In this document: piece by piece, positions 8,793 through 18,248 of the stretch
Numbering within the stretch: the first letter of the stretch is position 1
Layout: each line of letters starts with the position of its first letter
The notes under the pieces: generated by a model
What the model saw: the letters and a program-made list of their open reading frames with translations, nothing else
The model's database searches: none
Told to the model about the DNA's origin: nothing
DNA from: Monoraphidium neglectum
Taxonomy: Eukaryota > Chlorophyta > Chlorophyceae > Sphaeropleales > Selenastraceae
Assembly (NCBI RefSeq): GCF_000611645.1
Contig: NW_014012865.1
Span: forward strand, 1 to 18,248
Length of the DNA: 18,248 bases
Direction of reading: 5' to 3'
Position numbers and translations under genes: made by a program

Positions 8793-10418
8793 ATGCTGGA
8801 AAGGTGGGACGCAGAGGTATCATAGAATCTCGGTGGACGCAGCGGCGCCAGTGGCTGGTCGCCGACCTCACCTTGGCGATGGCGCCAAAGTGATTGACCC
8901 AATATGAGCACCCTGCACAGAGCATGTGTGGGCGCTACCGCTTGTGTATAGGGTCCAACATGTTGGATGCGCCCTCCATGCGGCCTCACCCCCTCGATCG
9001 TGCGCGCACCGTCCTGCACCGCAGATCCAGCTACGGACGGCAGCGGGTGCCGACTCGGCGCGCCGCGGATGCGGCCGACGCCAGCTGCGAGGATCTGGGG
9101 GCGTTGCAGGATTACACAGGGGCGGCCGTGGTGACGCCAAGCCTGCATTGCAAGGCCGCCGCAGCGCGCCTGTCCGGCGGCGACGCGAGCCCTCGGTGCG
9201 TACGCCATGCGTCTGCAGGTCGCATGCGGGTGCATGCAGCAGCCCAGTACTGGTGTATCCCTTCTGCAGTGCAGGCGCATGCAGCACCTGCACTGCCGTG
9301 TGCCAGCTGCCATGCGGGCACTGCACTCAACAATCACTGCCTGCCACATCGCCATGATGGGCTCAGCTGCCCCGCATGGGTCCTTGCCTCCCTGCCCCTG
9401 CTCGGCTCAAACCTGCCGCCATTCTTGCTCACTCGTACATGCAGCAAGCCGCGTGGCCGTCCGCCGGAAACCACCACACCCAGCTCGCCGGACCGCGGCA
9501 ACGGCACTGGCGACCGCAGCCCCGGCCTGCCCAGCCGCGGCCCCACCCGCTTCGTTGATGGGGGCGGCAGCGACATCACTGCTCTGCCGGGCGCGACCGC
9601 GCCCGGCGCCGGCGCCGCGGTGCCGCCGCCGCGCCCTGCTGATGTGGCGCACCTGTCCGCTGCCGACGCGGCGGCGCTGCTAGTGGGGCTGCTGCGCGGC
9701 CGCTTCGACGGCGACGAAGTCAACGGCCTGCGCAGGGTGTTCATGCGTGCGCCGCCCACTTCAGTCGTGCACGTGGCCGCGCTGATCAAGAGCGGCGCCA
9801 TCCCGCAGCTGTCAGGCAACCTCATCTCCACCTGGCTGGAGCGCTGGATGGAGCCCGGCAGCGCAGCTGCGTGCGGCGTGCAGTGGCTGGGGCCGGACGC
9901 GCCGCTGCTGCTGGCTGCGCTCGAGCGCGAGGGGAAGCCTGCCCTGCTGCAGAAGGTCCACAAAGGCGGCAAGGCCGTGCTGGCAGCTGCCAGCATTGCC
10001 ACAGGCGCGCCACCTCCCCCCCTGCGGCCTGTGCCCGCCCATGTCGACGAGCTGGCGGACCTGCTGGCGCGCGCGCCGCACCCGGGCAGTGGACTGCAGC
10101 ACGTTGTGCTCACGCGGAACATGGCCGGCTGCGACGCGCCCACAGCAGTGCTGACCCTGCCCACCGGCGTCCCCGTGGCGCCTGCGCCTGCCGCGGCGGA
10201 GCCCGCGGGGGCGGCGCTGCCCGTGGTGGTGCTGATGTCCATCTTGATGAGCAAGAAGGGCAAGCAGGCGGACCGGGCTGTGTCCGCAGCCCTCATCATG
10301 CTGACAGCACTGCTGCTGCCGCTGCTTGTTGCAGTGATTGATACGCATGTCCCCACAGAGGCCCCCATTGCCTCGGCTGCAGCCAGCGCACCGGCCAGCG
10401 CGCTGCCAGCAGGCGCAA

Positions 10419-10492
<74 letters not shown>

Positions 10493-10726
10493 GCGGGCAA
10501 GGGCGCAGAGAAGGGCGAGGAGGGGGAGGAGGCCGAGGCGGGGGCGGAGGCAGTGGCAGCGGACGCTGCGGTGGCGGGGGCGAACGGGGCGGCCGATGAG
10601 TGGCAGCTGAGGCTGGCGGGCGGCGTAGTGCTCTCCGTCCCTGCCGCGCTGTGCCGTGTTCTTGTGGCTTTGTTCAAGCCGGACAGCCCGGCCAGCATGA
10701 GTATGGCCAAGATTTGGATGGGGTAG
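8793..10726 (+). CDS. Family gene B: unknown protein with poly-Gln tract, intact
   Basis: Proposed exons are 8793-8803 (ATG CTG GAA AG, donor GTGGGA) and 9445-10726, joined in frame to give 430 residues. The donor is weaker than the GTGAGC of copy A; the acceptor ACATGCAG is shared. After a Pro/Gly-rich start, the family core begins at residue 67 (RPADVAHLSAADAAALL) and continues through GVQWLGPDAPLLLAALE and CDAPTAVLTLPTGVPVAP. A strongly hydrophobic helix at about 282-305 (IMLTALLLPLLVAVI) could be a membrane span. A 22-residue poly-Gln at 331-352, a Glu-rich stretch and a conserved tail (DEWQLRLAGGVVLSVPAALC) follow. An alternative without the intron would extend the frame upstream to a stop at 8891-8893, with the first ATG at 8924. 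The equivalent frame in A has a TGA at 4124 and frame changes, so I favour the intron. I do not recognise the family; a lineage-specific protein is likely. Confidence 0.6.
9205..9320. repeat. Reduced intronic tandem repeats in gene B
   Basis: Two to three degenerate units with GCATGC, GCAGCACCTGCACTG and CAGCTGCCATGCGGGC, matching the longer array of unit A. They lie within the proposed intron 8804-9444. Confidence 0.6.
10424..10489 (+). repeat. Pure CAG tract, 22 units, in gene B
   Basis: Uninterrupted CAG coding for Gln, preceded by GAG and followed by GAG GCG. The absence of any interruption suggests recent expansion and likely length polymorphism. Confidence 0.95.
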
Positions 10727-10884
10727 ATGCAAGTTCACGGGCAGCGCTGCTGGCTTGCTCAGTCCCAGACACAGAGTCACTGCTCCTTGACTACCTATGG
10801 GGATGCATGTTCAGCTTGCTACTGCACATATCTGATCTAAGTGTCGCGTACTTTGGGTGCTACATTATTGGGTCCTACATCATC

Positions 10885-10890
10885 AATAAA
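10885..10890 (+). terminator. Possible polyadenylation signal after gene B
   Basis: AATAAA lies 159 bp after the stop codon of gene B. Green algae normally use TGTAA, which I do not see near this stop, and A lacks AATAAA at the matching position. The call is weak. Confidence 0.15.
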
Positions 10891-10940
10891 TTATGTACTC
10901 CCATTTCCAAGCGTATGTTACTTCCGTTTGTGGGTCCCAG

Positions 10941-11139
10941 GCAAAGCGCATCGATGACGGCAGTCGGTGACTTGGCTGCAGTATGCAGGCTGCATCCCAG
11001 GTTTAGGATCCGCAGCGTGAGACCCAGGGCGTAAGCGACGTTTACAGCAGAGAAGCCATCATAGACAAAACAGGCAAGAATGGCGGGTCCCAAAAGCAGT
11101 AGCACCAGCACCAAACAGTTCTATGTCCATGCAAAGCGC
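10941..11139. mobile_element. Putative small insertion with 9-bp target-site duplication
   Basis: GCAAAGCGC occurs at 10941-10949 and again at 11131-11139, flanking a 181-bp insert (10950-11130). Unit A has a single GCAAAGCGC at 6280-6288 with matching flanks on both sides, so it looks like the empty site. A 9-bp duplication is typical of Mutator-like DNA transposons. The insert has no coding capacity and only weak similarity between its ends (ATCGATGAC against the reverse complement ATGGACATAG), so the class is uncertain. Confidence 0.5.
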
Positions 11140-11449
11140 GTCCCACAACCCTTGCCGACGTGGGTATGCCCCCAGCCATCGCAGCGACCTTGCACCACGC
11201 ACCCCGACGGACAGCTCCTCCCAACCTGCCGCATATGTTGGCGCTCCACAGAAGCAAGCAAGCGCAGGCGCCCTCAGCTGCTCTCAAGAACTCAGCGTCC
11301 AAATGATCAGCAGCACAGTCAGCTGCCGCTTGGGCTCGCAGCGCAAGTCCGAGGCGACTCAGCAGCTGCACAACAACAGCACAGGTGCGCGCCAACCGGC
11401 ACTGAAGATTGCGCGGTGGCGTCCAGGGCCTGGACACAGCTAGAGGGAC

Positions 11450-12289
11450 GATTGAACTGAACTTGGGCCCTAATAAGGCGGCTTGAGCAACAAGCCGTCA
11501 CCAGCCCTCGCGCCGCCTGCTGCTTGCGATTGCAAGGCTTGGGCCTTGCCACGCGTGGCGCCCACCGTGTGCACCAGAGTGTGTTGCACATTGAACCCTG
11601 TGCTGGTTCTTGCTATTTGAAGGCCCCTCCTGTTATCCCTCTTAATGGCGTTTGCGTGCTGGAGGCGCCGTTTACAAAACACGCGGCTCAACAAGCTTCC
11701 AGGGAGCCTTGAGGCAGCGTGTCGCCGGGACCTTCAGGCTTGCCGCAGCCCTATGCACCATCGGGCGGCCTGGGGTATGCCGTGGAAGGGCGCACAGATG
11801 GGTGAGTTGAGCAAGGGGTGCAGGTGCGAGGAGACTGCATCAGCATTGTTGGTGCAAGCAAACCGCGCAATTGTTTTGTTGCGGGCACGGGCGCGGGCGC
11901 GGCCGCCGCTGCCAGTGCAGCAGGCGCCGCCGATAGGCGCAGCAGTGGAAGCAGCAGCCATCCACACAGACAGCTGATCTTTCGGCCTCACCTCAATAGG
12001 AAAGCTGCCATTGACTTGCAGCCAGCACATTAGTTGGCCCAGCACGGCTCAAGCTCGTTTGTGGACGTCGCTGCTAGGTCGGGAGTGATAACGGGCCCAC
12101 TTGCGCGAATGGCAGCGCCGGCTAGCCTGTTGATAATTGGTGAGTTGCGAGCGGTTGTGCATCGAGGGGCACTCGGCATCACAGCGCGCTTGGAGCTTGG
12201 CGAGCCACAGCATCGTGCTGGCTCCGAGACCATGCCGTGGCAGGGGCGCAACACGTGGCTGGGTGCGACGCGCGGTTGGGTGCCTGGCA
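11450..12289. other. Spacer with no supported gene
   Basis: Holds a hairpin at 11532-11549 that is related to the palindrome pair at 13515-13563. A 110-codon plus frame and a 103-codon minus frame overlap at about 11645-12045; neither has a recognisable product. Confidence 0.5.
11532..11558. repeat. Hairpin plus palindrome, relative of 13515-13563
   Basis: Arms GCAAGGC (11532-11538) and GCCTTGC (11543-11549) flank a TTGG loop, followed directly by the perfect palindrome CCACGCGTGG (11549-11558). The surrounding sequence (CGCGCCGCCTGC upstream, TGCACCAGAG downstream) matches that around the larger structure at 13515-13563. Confidence 0.7.
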
Positions 12290-13055
12290 GCTGCCAAGGC
12301 GGGCCTTGGCCCCCCTTGCCAGGCCATACCTCGGGGGTGCAAAGCAGTAGCAGAACCTTGGACTGTGCCTCGGACTCTTTGACAGCTTCTACCCCACCAC
12401 CACCACAGACAACGCCCGCCAGCTGGTGGCAGCTTGGCTTGATGGTGCTCGCCACCTGTGCGGTGTGGCGAGCCGCCAAAGGGGACGCCGCGGCGCAGCG
12501 CGGCACCCGAGCGCGCTGTCGCAGTCACACCCCGCACTCACCTGTTCAAAGGACCAAACCCTGACGTCGTTCTGCCAGGGCGGCGCTGCCCAAACCCTTG
12601 GACCTGCTGGCCTGTCTACTTTCGCCCGCGTTTCCAGGACATTGCGCCACGGCTTCACCCACGGTAGCAGGTTATATATTTCCCCCGTGACGCAGCGCTA
12701 AGCCCGCCGCACAGCCGAACGAGTCGAGCGTGTGCAGGCGTAGGCAGAGCGTGCCTGTACCAGCGGCCGCCTGGCGCCGTGGCGCGTCAGCGGCGCGCGG
12801 CGGAGCGCGCCTCGCTCCCACGAAGGGGACTGCCGATGTGAAGCGGCAGGAGATGCGGCATGAGCGCACCCAGAGGCCATACGTCTCGCGGACTTGATGG
12901 CTAGGGCTGCGAGCGCGAAGGGAGCTCATGACAGGGCAAGTGAAACGTGAGCTGCCGCTCGGCGCAGGGCATCGGGATTCAATTAAAGAGTCTATATTTG
13001 CACGGTGGAACAAACGCTAAAACGGTTGATGTCAAGAATGCCTTTCCAGGTGCAG
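12290..13055. repeat. R element, copy 3 (orphan)
   Basis: Third copy, aligned with R1 over its whole length, including the left part missing from R2. The near-invariant core is at 12782-12881 with hairpin arms at 12792-12798 and 12805-12811. A TATATAT stretch (about 12673-12679) replaces the T-run of R1 and the TATTTT of R2. Similarity ends at about 13055, near the shared AGGTGCAG motif, and no family gene follows. Confidence 0.85.
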
Positions 13056-14508
13056 TCGTACAGTACCGTTTTTCTTCGCGGCTATCCCCATTCAGGTACA
13101 GCATTCCCTCGAACTAATGCTGTATCACACTCGTCACATCTCACAAATTTGTTTGGCTGTGCATCGGCAAACCGAGCGCGAGATCAAACAGCAACGGTTG
13201 TGTTTGTGTCGGGCCTCGTCAGGCGCGTTGCTTTTGCTGCCGAAGTCGTGGAATATGAGAAAAAGATGGTTTTCAGCGGATTATCGGTTCATTGATTCAA
13301 GGCTCCCTGTTATGATACCTTATGTGCAGCACCGCCCTGGCCGCTGCACGTGCAGTGCCACTATTGACATGACCGCTGCCGCCGCTGCTTCTCTGGCTGC
13401 CGCTGCCATTTTTGGGCCCAATGTAGGCCACTTGCTTCTGATGAGCCTGAATTTGGGCCTACCCGACCACAGCCTTAGCTGCCTGGAGCAACTGGGCCTG
13501 TCCCGCTCTTGCGCCGCCTGCCGCTAGCGGCAGGCGCTTGCAACCGCAAGGCGCGCGCCTTGCCGCGCGCGGCGTCTGCTGTTTGCACCAGAGAGCTGTC
13601 CCAGCGGCGAGGAGCCAGATGGTGCGTGCATGCACACGGGAGGACCGACCATACCAGGCATATCTCCCGTCAAGTGTCATCAGTCAGTATCACAAAACTG
13701 CGCCGTGGTGGATGCACCTTGCCTCCTCCCAAACTTCAAGATGCGGCAGCGCGTCACAGCAAGTGACCGTCCCGCAATATGTCGTGGCCCGCACAAGCCC
13801 CTGGCCCGAAACTGGCAGGGCATTTCATGCGCAGCGTCAGTGTTAGGGGAACCGCATGCTGTTGCGCTGCATATGTCCTGCACGTTTGAGCCCGCGCTGG
13901 AATTTGACTTACTGAGCCCTCTCTTTTAGTCCATGTGGTCAAGGGTCGGCCCTTTCGCTGCTTGGCCGCCTGCCTACGTACGGTAGTATGGCAGCCACTA
14001 TAATGCAGTTTGCAATTCGTGCATCCACTGTTGCCAGGCTCCAGGTGCGATTGACTTTCGTGTAGACATGTGTGTGAAAAATCACCCATTGACAAGTACC
14101 CCGCTCTGGACACTGCTTTCGCTCGTGGCGATGATGAGGCTTTGGGGCAATATGTGCAAGGACTGTACGGTATGGTCCCAGCGGCCAGTTGCGGCTGATA
14201 TGGCAGCCTAGGGCCAGCCAACATCCTAACTGGTATTGTTTTGTGTTCGCGTCTCCAGCATGGGCGCGCCTGGCGTGTGTCAAGGTGGTTGCTGCGGTGG
14301 TTGTGAAATGGCAGTTATGATCTTGAGTTTGTCCACCAGAGATGTTGATGTTTTCTTCAGACGTACGTGATCATGTGATAAGTTACCGTACCGGTACAAG
14401 TCACTGTTCCAGCTTTCGTGATCTAACAATGCATCTCCCGCCTAGCTCTGGGCTTCAAGCACAAGTGTAGCTCTAGCATCAGAAAGCCGCTAGAAGTAAA
14501 GCTTTGTC
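13056..14508. other. Spacer with no supported gene; 5' flank of the large gene
   Basis: The part at about 13060-13330 is noticeably more AT-rich than the rest of the window. Open frames (for example plus 13117-13527 and minus 13754-14224) carry no recognisable pattern and lack consistent splice context. Short palindromes ACGTACGT (14361-14368) and GTACCGGTAC (14388-14397) lie about 110-150 bp before the start of the next gene. Confidence 0.45.
13515..13563. repeat. Two adjacent perfect palindromes
   Basis: A 22-bp perfect palindrome (13515-13536; left arm CGCCTGCCGCT) is followed after 9 bp by an 18-bp perfect palindrome (13546-13563; left arm GCAAGGCGC). The connecting bases also pair with the second palindrome (CTTGC at 13537-13541 with GCAAG at 13546-13550), so alternative folds exist. 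Confidence 0.85.
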
Positions 14509-17500
14509 ATGGCCAGCGTTAATGGGCCAGCGCGACGCGGCCGGCATCCACCTGTGCGCCAACTGGACAAGCAGCACGCCGATCCGGCCATGCCAGCAGA
14601 GAGGATGGATGTCGAATCCGTCACGTCGGCAATCCACTCGCGCATTGAGGTGCGCTGCAGCAGCTGGGTATGATATGCAGAGGCCCCTGCGGTGCGCCAA
14701 AACCGCAGCTGTGCTGCGCAAAGCGCGGGCGACCCGCCCCAGCTGCAATCCAGCTGCCATCGCGCACGCAAGGAGCCCATGCATGCCCCCATGCCAGCTT
14801 TGCATGCACACACAAAATCAAATTTGAAATTCGCCCCCACGCAGGCGCTGCGCAGCCTGAAGGCCACCCTGGTTAAGCAGGCCGCCGACGCAGTGAAGAG
14901 CTGCTGCCCCCCGCCAGACGCGGCGCCCACGCGCCGCGGCGACCAGGACGCGCGCCAGCAGCAGCGGCGCGCGCGGCCGCGGGGCGCAAGCGACGAGCGC
15001 GCCGACCCGTCGCACACGCCGGATGGGGCTGGAGCCGGCAGGGGCGCGGGCGCACAGCTGCCAGTTGAGGGGTTCGGCAAGGTATGGGAGGTGCTAAGCA
15101 AGCCAGTGCGATGCGGAGATGGCGACGCTGCAGAGCCCGCGGGCCCCGCGCCGCGCGCCTCGCTGCTGGACGCCGCCGCGCTCGAGGCGTACAAGCAGCA
15201 CGCGGCGGCGCACGCGGCGCTGCTGCCGCCGGCGGCGGCGCGGCACGCGGAGGAGCTGCCCACCCTCGTGGCTCGCGCACTGCCGGCCGGCTGGGGGATG
15301 TTTGGGCGCGGCCTGGACGAGAGCCTTGACGCTGCGTCCGCCGCCGCGGCCGAGCCGCTCCCATCCCCTCAGGCTGGCGCCGAGCACCACGCCGCGCCGC
15401 CGCGCGCTCTGCTGCGGTCGCAGCACGAGCGCCTGCACTTGCTGCTCGCCGGCGCGCTGCCCGCCTGCCGCGCCGCCGCCGCCGCTGCCGGCGACGGCGA
15501 GGGCGTCGCCGCTGGCGAGGGCGCGGGCGCTGCGCCGTCGTTGGTTTTGTTACCCCTAGCGGAAGAGGAGGAGGCAGATGCAGATCCGCCAGACGTAGAC
15601 CTGCCCAGTTACCTCTCCCGCTTGACGTTGCACCACCCGGGGCCCCGGCCCAAGCCGGCGCCCGCGCTCGTCAGCAGCAAAGCTGAAATCCGAGGCGGCG
15701 GCGGTGCAGCACCTGCGACGTTGAGGGGGCAGCCCTCGCGGCTGGACGGCCGGGGCGCAGCCGCATCAGACACAAGGGAGCTGCTGGCGGCCGACGGCTT
15801 TGGTGCTGCCCAGGGGCCGGCTGCGGCCGGCATCGGCGCGGCAGCCGGCGGCCCCATGGCCGCGCCAGGGGCCGCCTCGGTGGACCCGGCGGGCGCGGCC
15901 CCGCCGATGCAGCATGCCGACCCCTGGAGGGCCGTTGGCGCCGCGGGCGGCGCTGCCGGCAGCGCCGCTGCGGCGGCGGCAGAGTGCTTGGAGGCGTTGC
16001 TTGGGCTAGGCGGCGCGGATGAGGGCGGCGGCTGTTCCTTGGAAATCGAAGACGATGAGGGGGCCTTGCGAGGCGCTGATGTCATGTCCCAGGGCGCTGA
16101 TGTCAGCCCACCGCAGCAGCAGCAGCAGCAGCAGCGGCAGCAGCAGCAGCGGCAGCAGCAGCAGCAGCAGCAGCAGCGTGCGTCGCATGGGGAACGTGAG
16201 GCAGTTGCGCCCAGCCCTGCCGTCGGCGGCAGCGCCGACGACATAGCAACAGAAGCGGATCGTGGAGAGGGTGTCTCACCACGAGTTGGCGCCGAGGCCG
16301 CCGCGGCTGGCGGGGACGCATACGCTCTGCTTGCTGCCACTGGTCGCTACGACGCCCCCATGCCAATGCTAGCTGCCGAGCCGCCGGCAACAAACAGTAG
16401 CGTTGCGGCCGCCGACGCCGGTGGCGTGCCGGAGGCGCCGGAGGCCGCAGGTGCCGCTGACGGCGGCACTGGCAGCACTGCGGCGGCTGGCGAAGCAGGG
16501 GCCACCGCGGCCGCTGCGGCGGGAGGCGGGCAGCTGGGCAGCCCTTGTCGCGTCGGTGCCACAGATGTCCCAACTACACACGCAGATCAGATCATGGACT
16601 GGGATGCACCAGAAGAGATTGAGCTGGAGGAGGTGAAATCGCCAGAGGCGCCTGTGCCCCCCAGCCCTGTTGCCCCAAATACAGCGGCCGCCGACCGCCC
16701 AGCCACGCCCATAGGTGGCGCAGCACCCGGGCCGGCCGCCGCGCAGCAGCGCGCGGCGGCCGCAGCAGCAGCCGACAAGGACAGCGCCGCCGCACCCGCG
16801 CCGGCCTCGGCGCCGGCGCTGGCGCCGGCGCCGGCGCGGCCGCAGCTGCTGGCGCGGCGGGGGTATCGGTACAGAGCGCTGGCCGAGGCGACCGGGTCGG
16901 CCGTACAGATGCCAGATGTGAGGGCAGACGAACAAGCAGCGGAAGGCCGGGCCTTGGCTGACCCCAATCAAATCGATGAAATCGAAGAAGGCGGTGCCGG
17001 GGGAGGCGCCCACGAAGGCGCGGCGCAGTGGCCGCAGCCGGTCGCGGTTTTCGGCGGCGGCGCGCGGCCGGGCGCGGCGGTGCCCCTGCTCGGGCGGCGG
17101 CGGGTGGCGCCGCTGGCGCTGGCGCCCGCCGGGGCTGGGCCGGGGGGCGGCGGAGCGACATCGAAATTTGGGCCAGCACAGCGGCAGAAGGGGGCTGCGC
17201 AGCGAACGGCAGACGGAGGGGTGGCGGACCTTGAAGATGAGGACCAGATCAGCGGCGGATCGGAAGACGAGCGGTCGGCACCTGGAGGGGATGGGACCGC
17301 GGGCTGCGCGGGCTCGCTGCCTGTGCTCGCGCGGCCGGTGCTTGGGTGAGCGCCTGCCAGGGCGACGGCGTGGCCTCCAGGGCAGGGCGCATCACCAGGA
17401 ACAGGTGGTATGCAAAGCGCTTGAACTTGCATGCCTTTTTATATCATCTCGACTCCTCAAGCTAAACCGGCTGGTCAGCACGCTGCACACATCCTCGTTT

Positions 17501-18034
17501 TGACGCGCGCGCAGGCGCCGCCTGCTCAGGGACAAGCCGACAGCGCCGCCGCCGCACCTGCCAGACCCCGTTGTCGCCGCCGCCGCCGCCACCCAAGATG
17601 GCGCCGCCGCAATCCCAGACAGCGGCGCGAGTGCTCGTCCAGCTGGCGGCGTCTGCGACGGCCCTGGCGACGACGCGGCGGTCTCATGCGGCGGCGGCAG
17701 CTGCGGGGTCAGCGATGACGACGACGACTTTGAGGCGATGAGGCCCAGCCGGCGGCGGGGGCACTTACAGGCTCGCTGCATGTCGGCTGTCGGTGCGCCG
17801 GTTAGCACCACCGCCAGGGGTTCCCTCCCGGCAGACGAGGAGGCGCGCCCGCTGATCACCCCAGACTTCTCATCGGCCGCGGTCGGGCGCCTGCAGCACG
17901 CGTGGCGCCTGGCCGCCGCGTCCAGGCCGGCCTGGAAGCCCGTGGCGCGGGCGGAGGTGCTGCTCGTACCGCAGCACCAGGCGCCGCAGCGGCTGCCCCC
18001 CCAGGTGCGCGCGCCGCGTTCGGCTCACAGCTAA
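14509..18034 (+). CDS. Large Ala/Gln-rich protein with N-terminal helix and acidic patches, unknown function
   Basis: Proposed exons are 14509-14649, 14845-17345 and 17515-18034, totalling 3162 nt (1053 residues). Intron 1 (14650-14844, donor GAG|GTGCGC, acceptor CCCACGCAG) is phase 0 and joins IHSRIE to ALRSLKATLVKQA, a continuous amphipathic helix. Intron 2 (17346-17514, donor GG|GTGAGC, acceptor GCGCGCAG, with CTAAAC inside) is phase 2 and restores the frame. The ATG at 14509 is the first in frame, in a good context (GTCATGG). The body is mostly low complexity, with better-defined islands: DLPSYLSRLTL (about 299-309), Q8-R-Q4-R-Q8 (471-492), DWDAPEEIELEEV, RRGYRYRALAEATGS (about 717), DLEDEDQISGGSEDE (about 842), a DDDDD patch (about 949) and PLITPDFSS (about 994). 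A CAG|GTGCGC donor at 18005 could instead lead to another exon beyond the window. I do not recognise the family; acidic, disordered composition would fit a nuclear or scaffold protein, but that is inference. Confidence 0.6.
16114..16179 (+). repeat. CAG/CGG tract coding Gln-rich run
   Basis: CAG codons interrupted by CGG give eight Gln, Arg, four Gln, Arg and eight Gln in the large gene, then CGT. The regular CGG interruptions differ from the pure tract in family gene B. Confidence 0.9.
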
Positions 18035-18138
18035 ATACCCCTGCACTGCATTCAGACCTCTGGGCGTGTGCGCTCGCTTCCGGCTCCCGTTGAATGCTAG
18101 AATGCACAAGCACACACAGACACACACACGCACGCACC

Positions 18139-18153
18139 TGCACGCACGCACGT

Positions 18154-18247
<94 letters not shown>
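18139..18247. repeat. (CA)n microsatellite with unbroken purine-pyrimidine alternation
   Basis: From 18139 to 18247 every base alternates pyrimidine and purine: first CACG/CGTACGCG, then about 42 CA repeats from 18163. A less regular CA-rich lead-in starts near 18108. The tract lies just after the large gene, in its 3' flank or in a further intron. Confidence 0.95.

Positions 18248-18248
<1 letters not shown>

Larger units (their letters stand above)
8020..11445. repeat. Duplication unit B
   Basis: The right copy of the direct duplication and collinear with unit A: R2, promoter-like zone, 11-nt first exon, intron with fewer tandem repeats, gene body, 3' flank ending with the GATGATCAGCAGCAC block near 11304. 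It lacks the exon block of A (about 4335-5000) and carries an extra ~190 bp in the 3' flank. Similarity drops away near 11445. Confidence 0.8.

Noticed and set aside
9334..10710. Long minus-strand frame opposite gene B
   Set aside because: It is a shadow of the GC-rich plus-strand frame, with poly-Cys from CAG repeats. The plus frame shows the protein-level conservation with copy A.
8894..10726. Single-exon 610-codon reading of family gene B
   Set aside because: It begins with TTG, includes the tandem-repeat region, and the matching frame of unit A is cut by a TGA at 4124-4126 and other frame changes. The short first exon plus intron fits both copies better.
1..18248. tRNA, rRNA or snRNA genes
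   Set aside because: I looked for B-box-like GTTCRANNC, 5S and U6 landmarks and saw none with matching context.

Overview
The window looks like nuclear DNA of a GC-rich green alga (core chlorophyte, class not determined). The basis is strongly G/C-ending codons, Ala/Gln/Gly-rich proteins, short introns with GTGAGC/GTGCGC-type donors and GCAG acceptors, long CAG tracts, and (CA)n/(GT)n microsatellites. I see no bacterial operons, rRNA, tRNA or CRISPR array. All gene models below are my own splice reconstructions from sequence, without transcript support.

Layout. (1) 392-804, minus strand: the first exons of a small coiled-coil gene, with an N-terminus loosely like ATG16. (2) About 805-2490: no supported gene; holds a GT-rich microsatellite at 1679-1769. 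(3) About 2500-6560: duplication unit A. It runs repeat element R1, then a promoter-like zone, then a gene of unknown function (start 3420, stop 6081), then a 3' flank. (4) About 6560-8020: spacer with a 12-bp minisatellite and a CAG tract. (5) About 8020-11445: duplication unit B, the same order of parts with R2 and an intact paralogue (8793-10726). (6) About 11450-12290: spacer. (7) 12290-13055: a third copy of the R element (R3) with no family gene after it. (8) 13055-14508: spacer with a striking pair of adjacent palindromes. (9) 14509-18034, plus strand: a large low-complexity protein gene with two introns whose exons join in frame. (10) A (CA)n tract to the end.

The main story is a direct duplication of a module of about 3.4-4.1 kb carrying an unrecognised gene. 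The copies differ in informative ways. Copy A has one extra base in a C7TT tract that breaks the frame, and about 665 bp of exon/intron that B lacks. B has a pure 22-CAG tract and an insertion of about 181 bp in its 3' flank between 9-bp direct repeats, at a site that is empty in A. The 3' ends of the two genes are nearly identical while other parts have diverged, which suggests gene conversion. The R element occurs three times with a core of about 100 bp that is almost invariant and contains a perfect GC hairpin; its substitutions show no codon periodicity. No function can be assigned to the gene family or to R from sequence alone.
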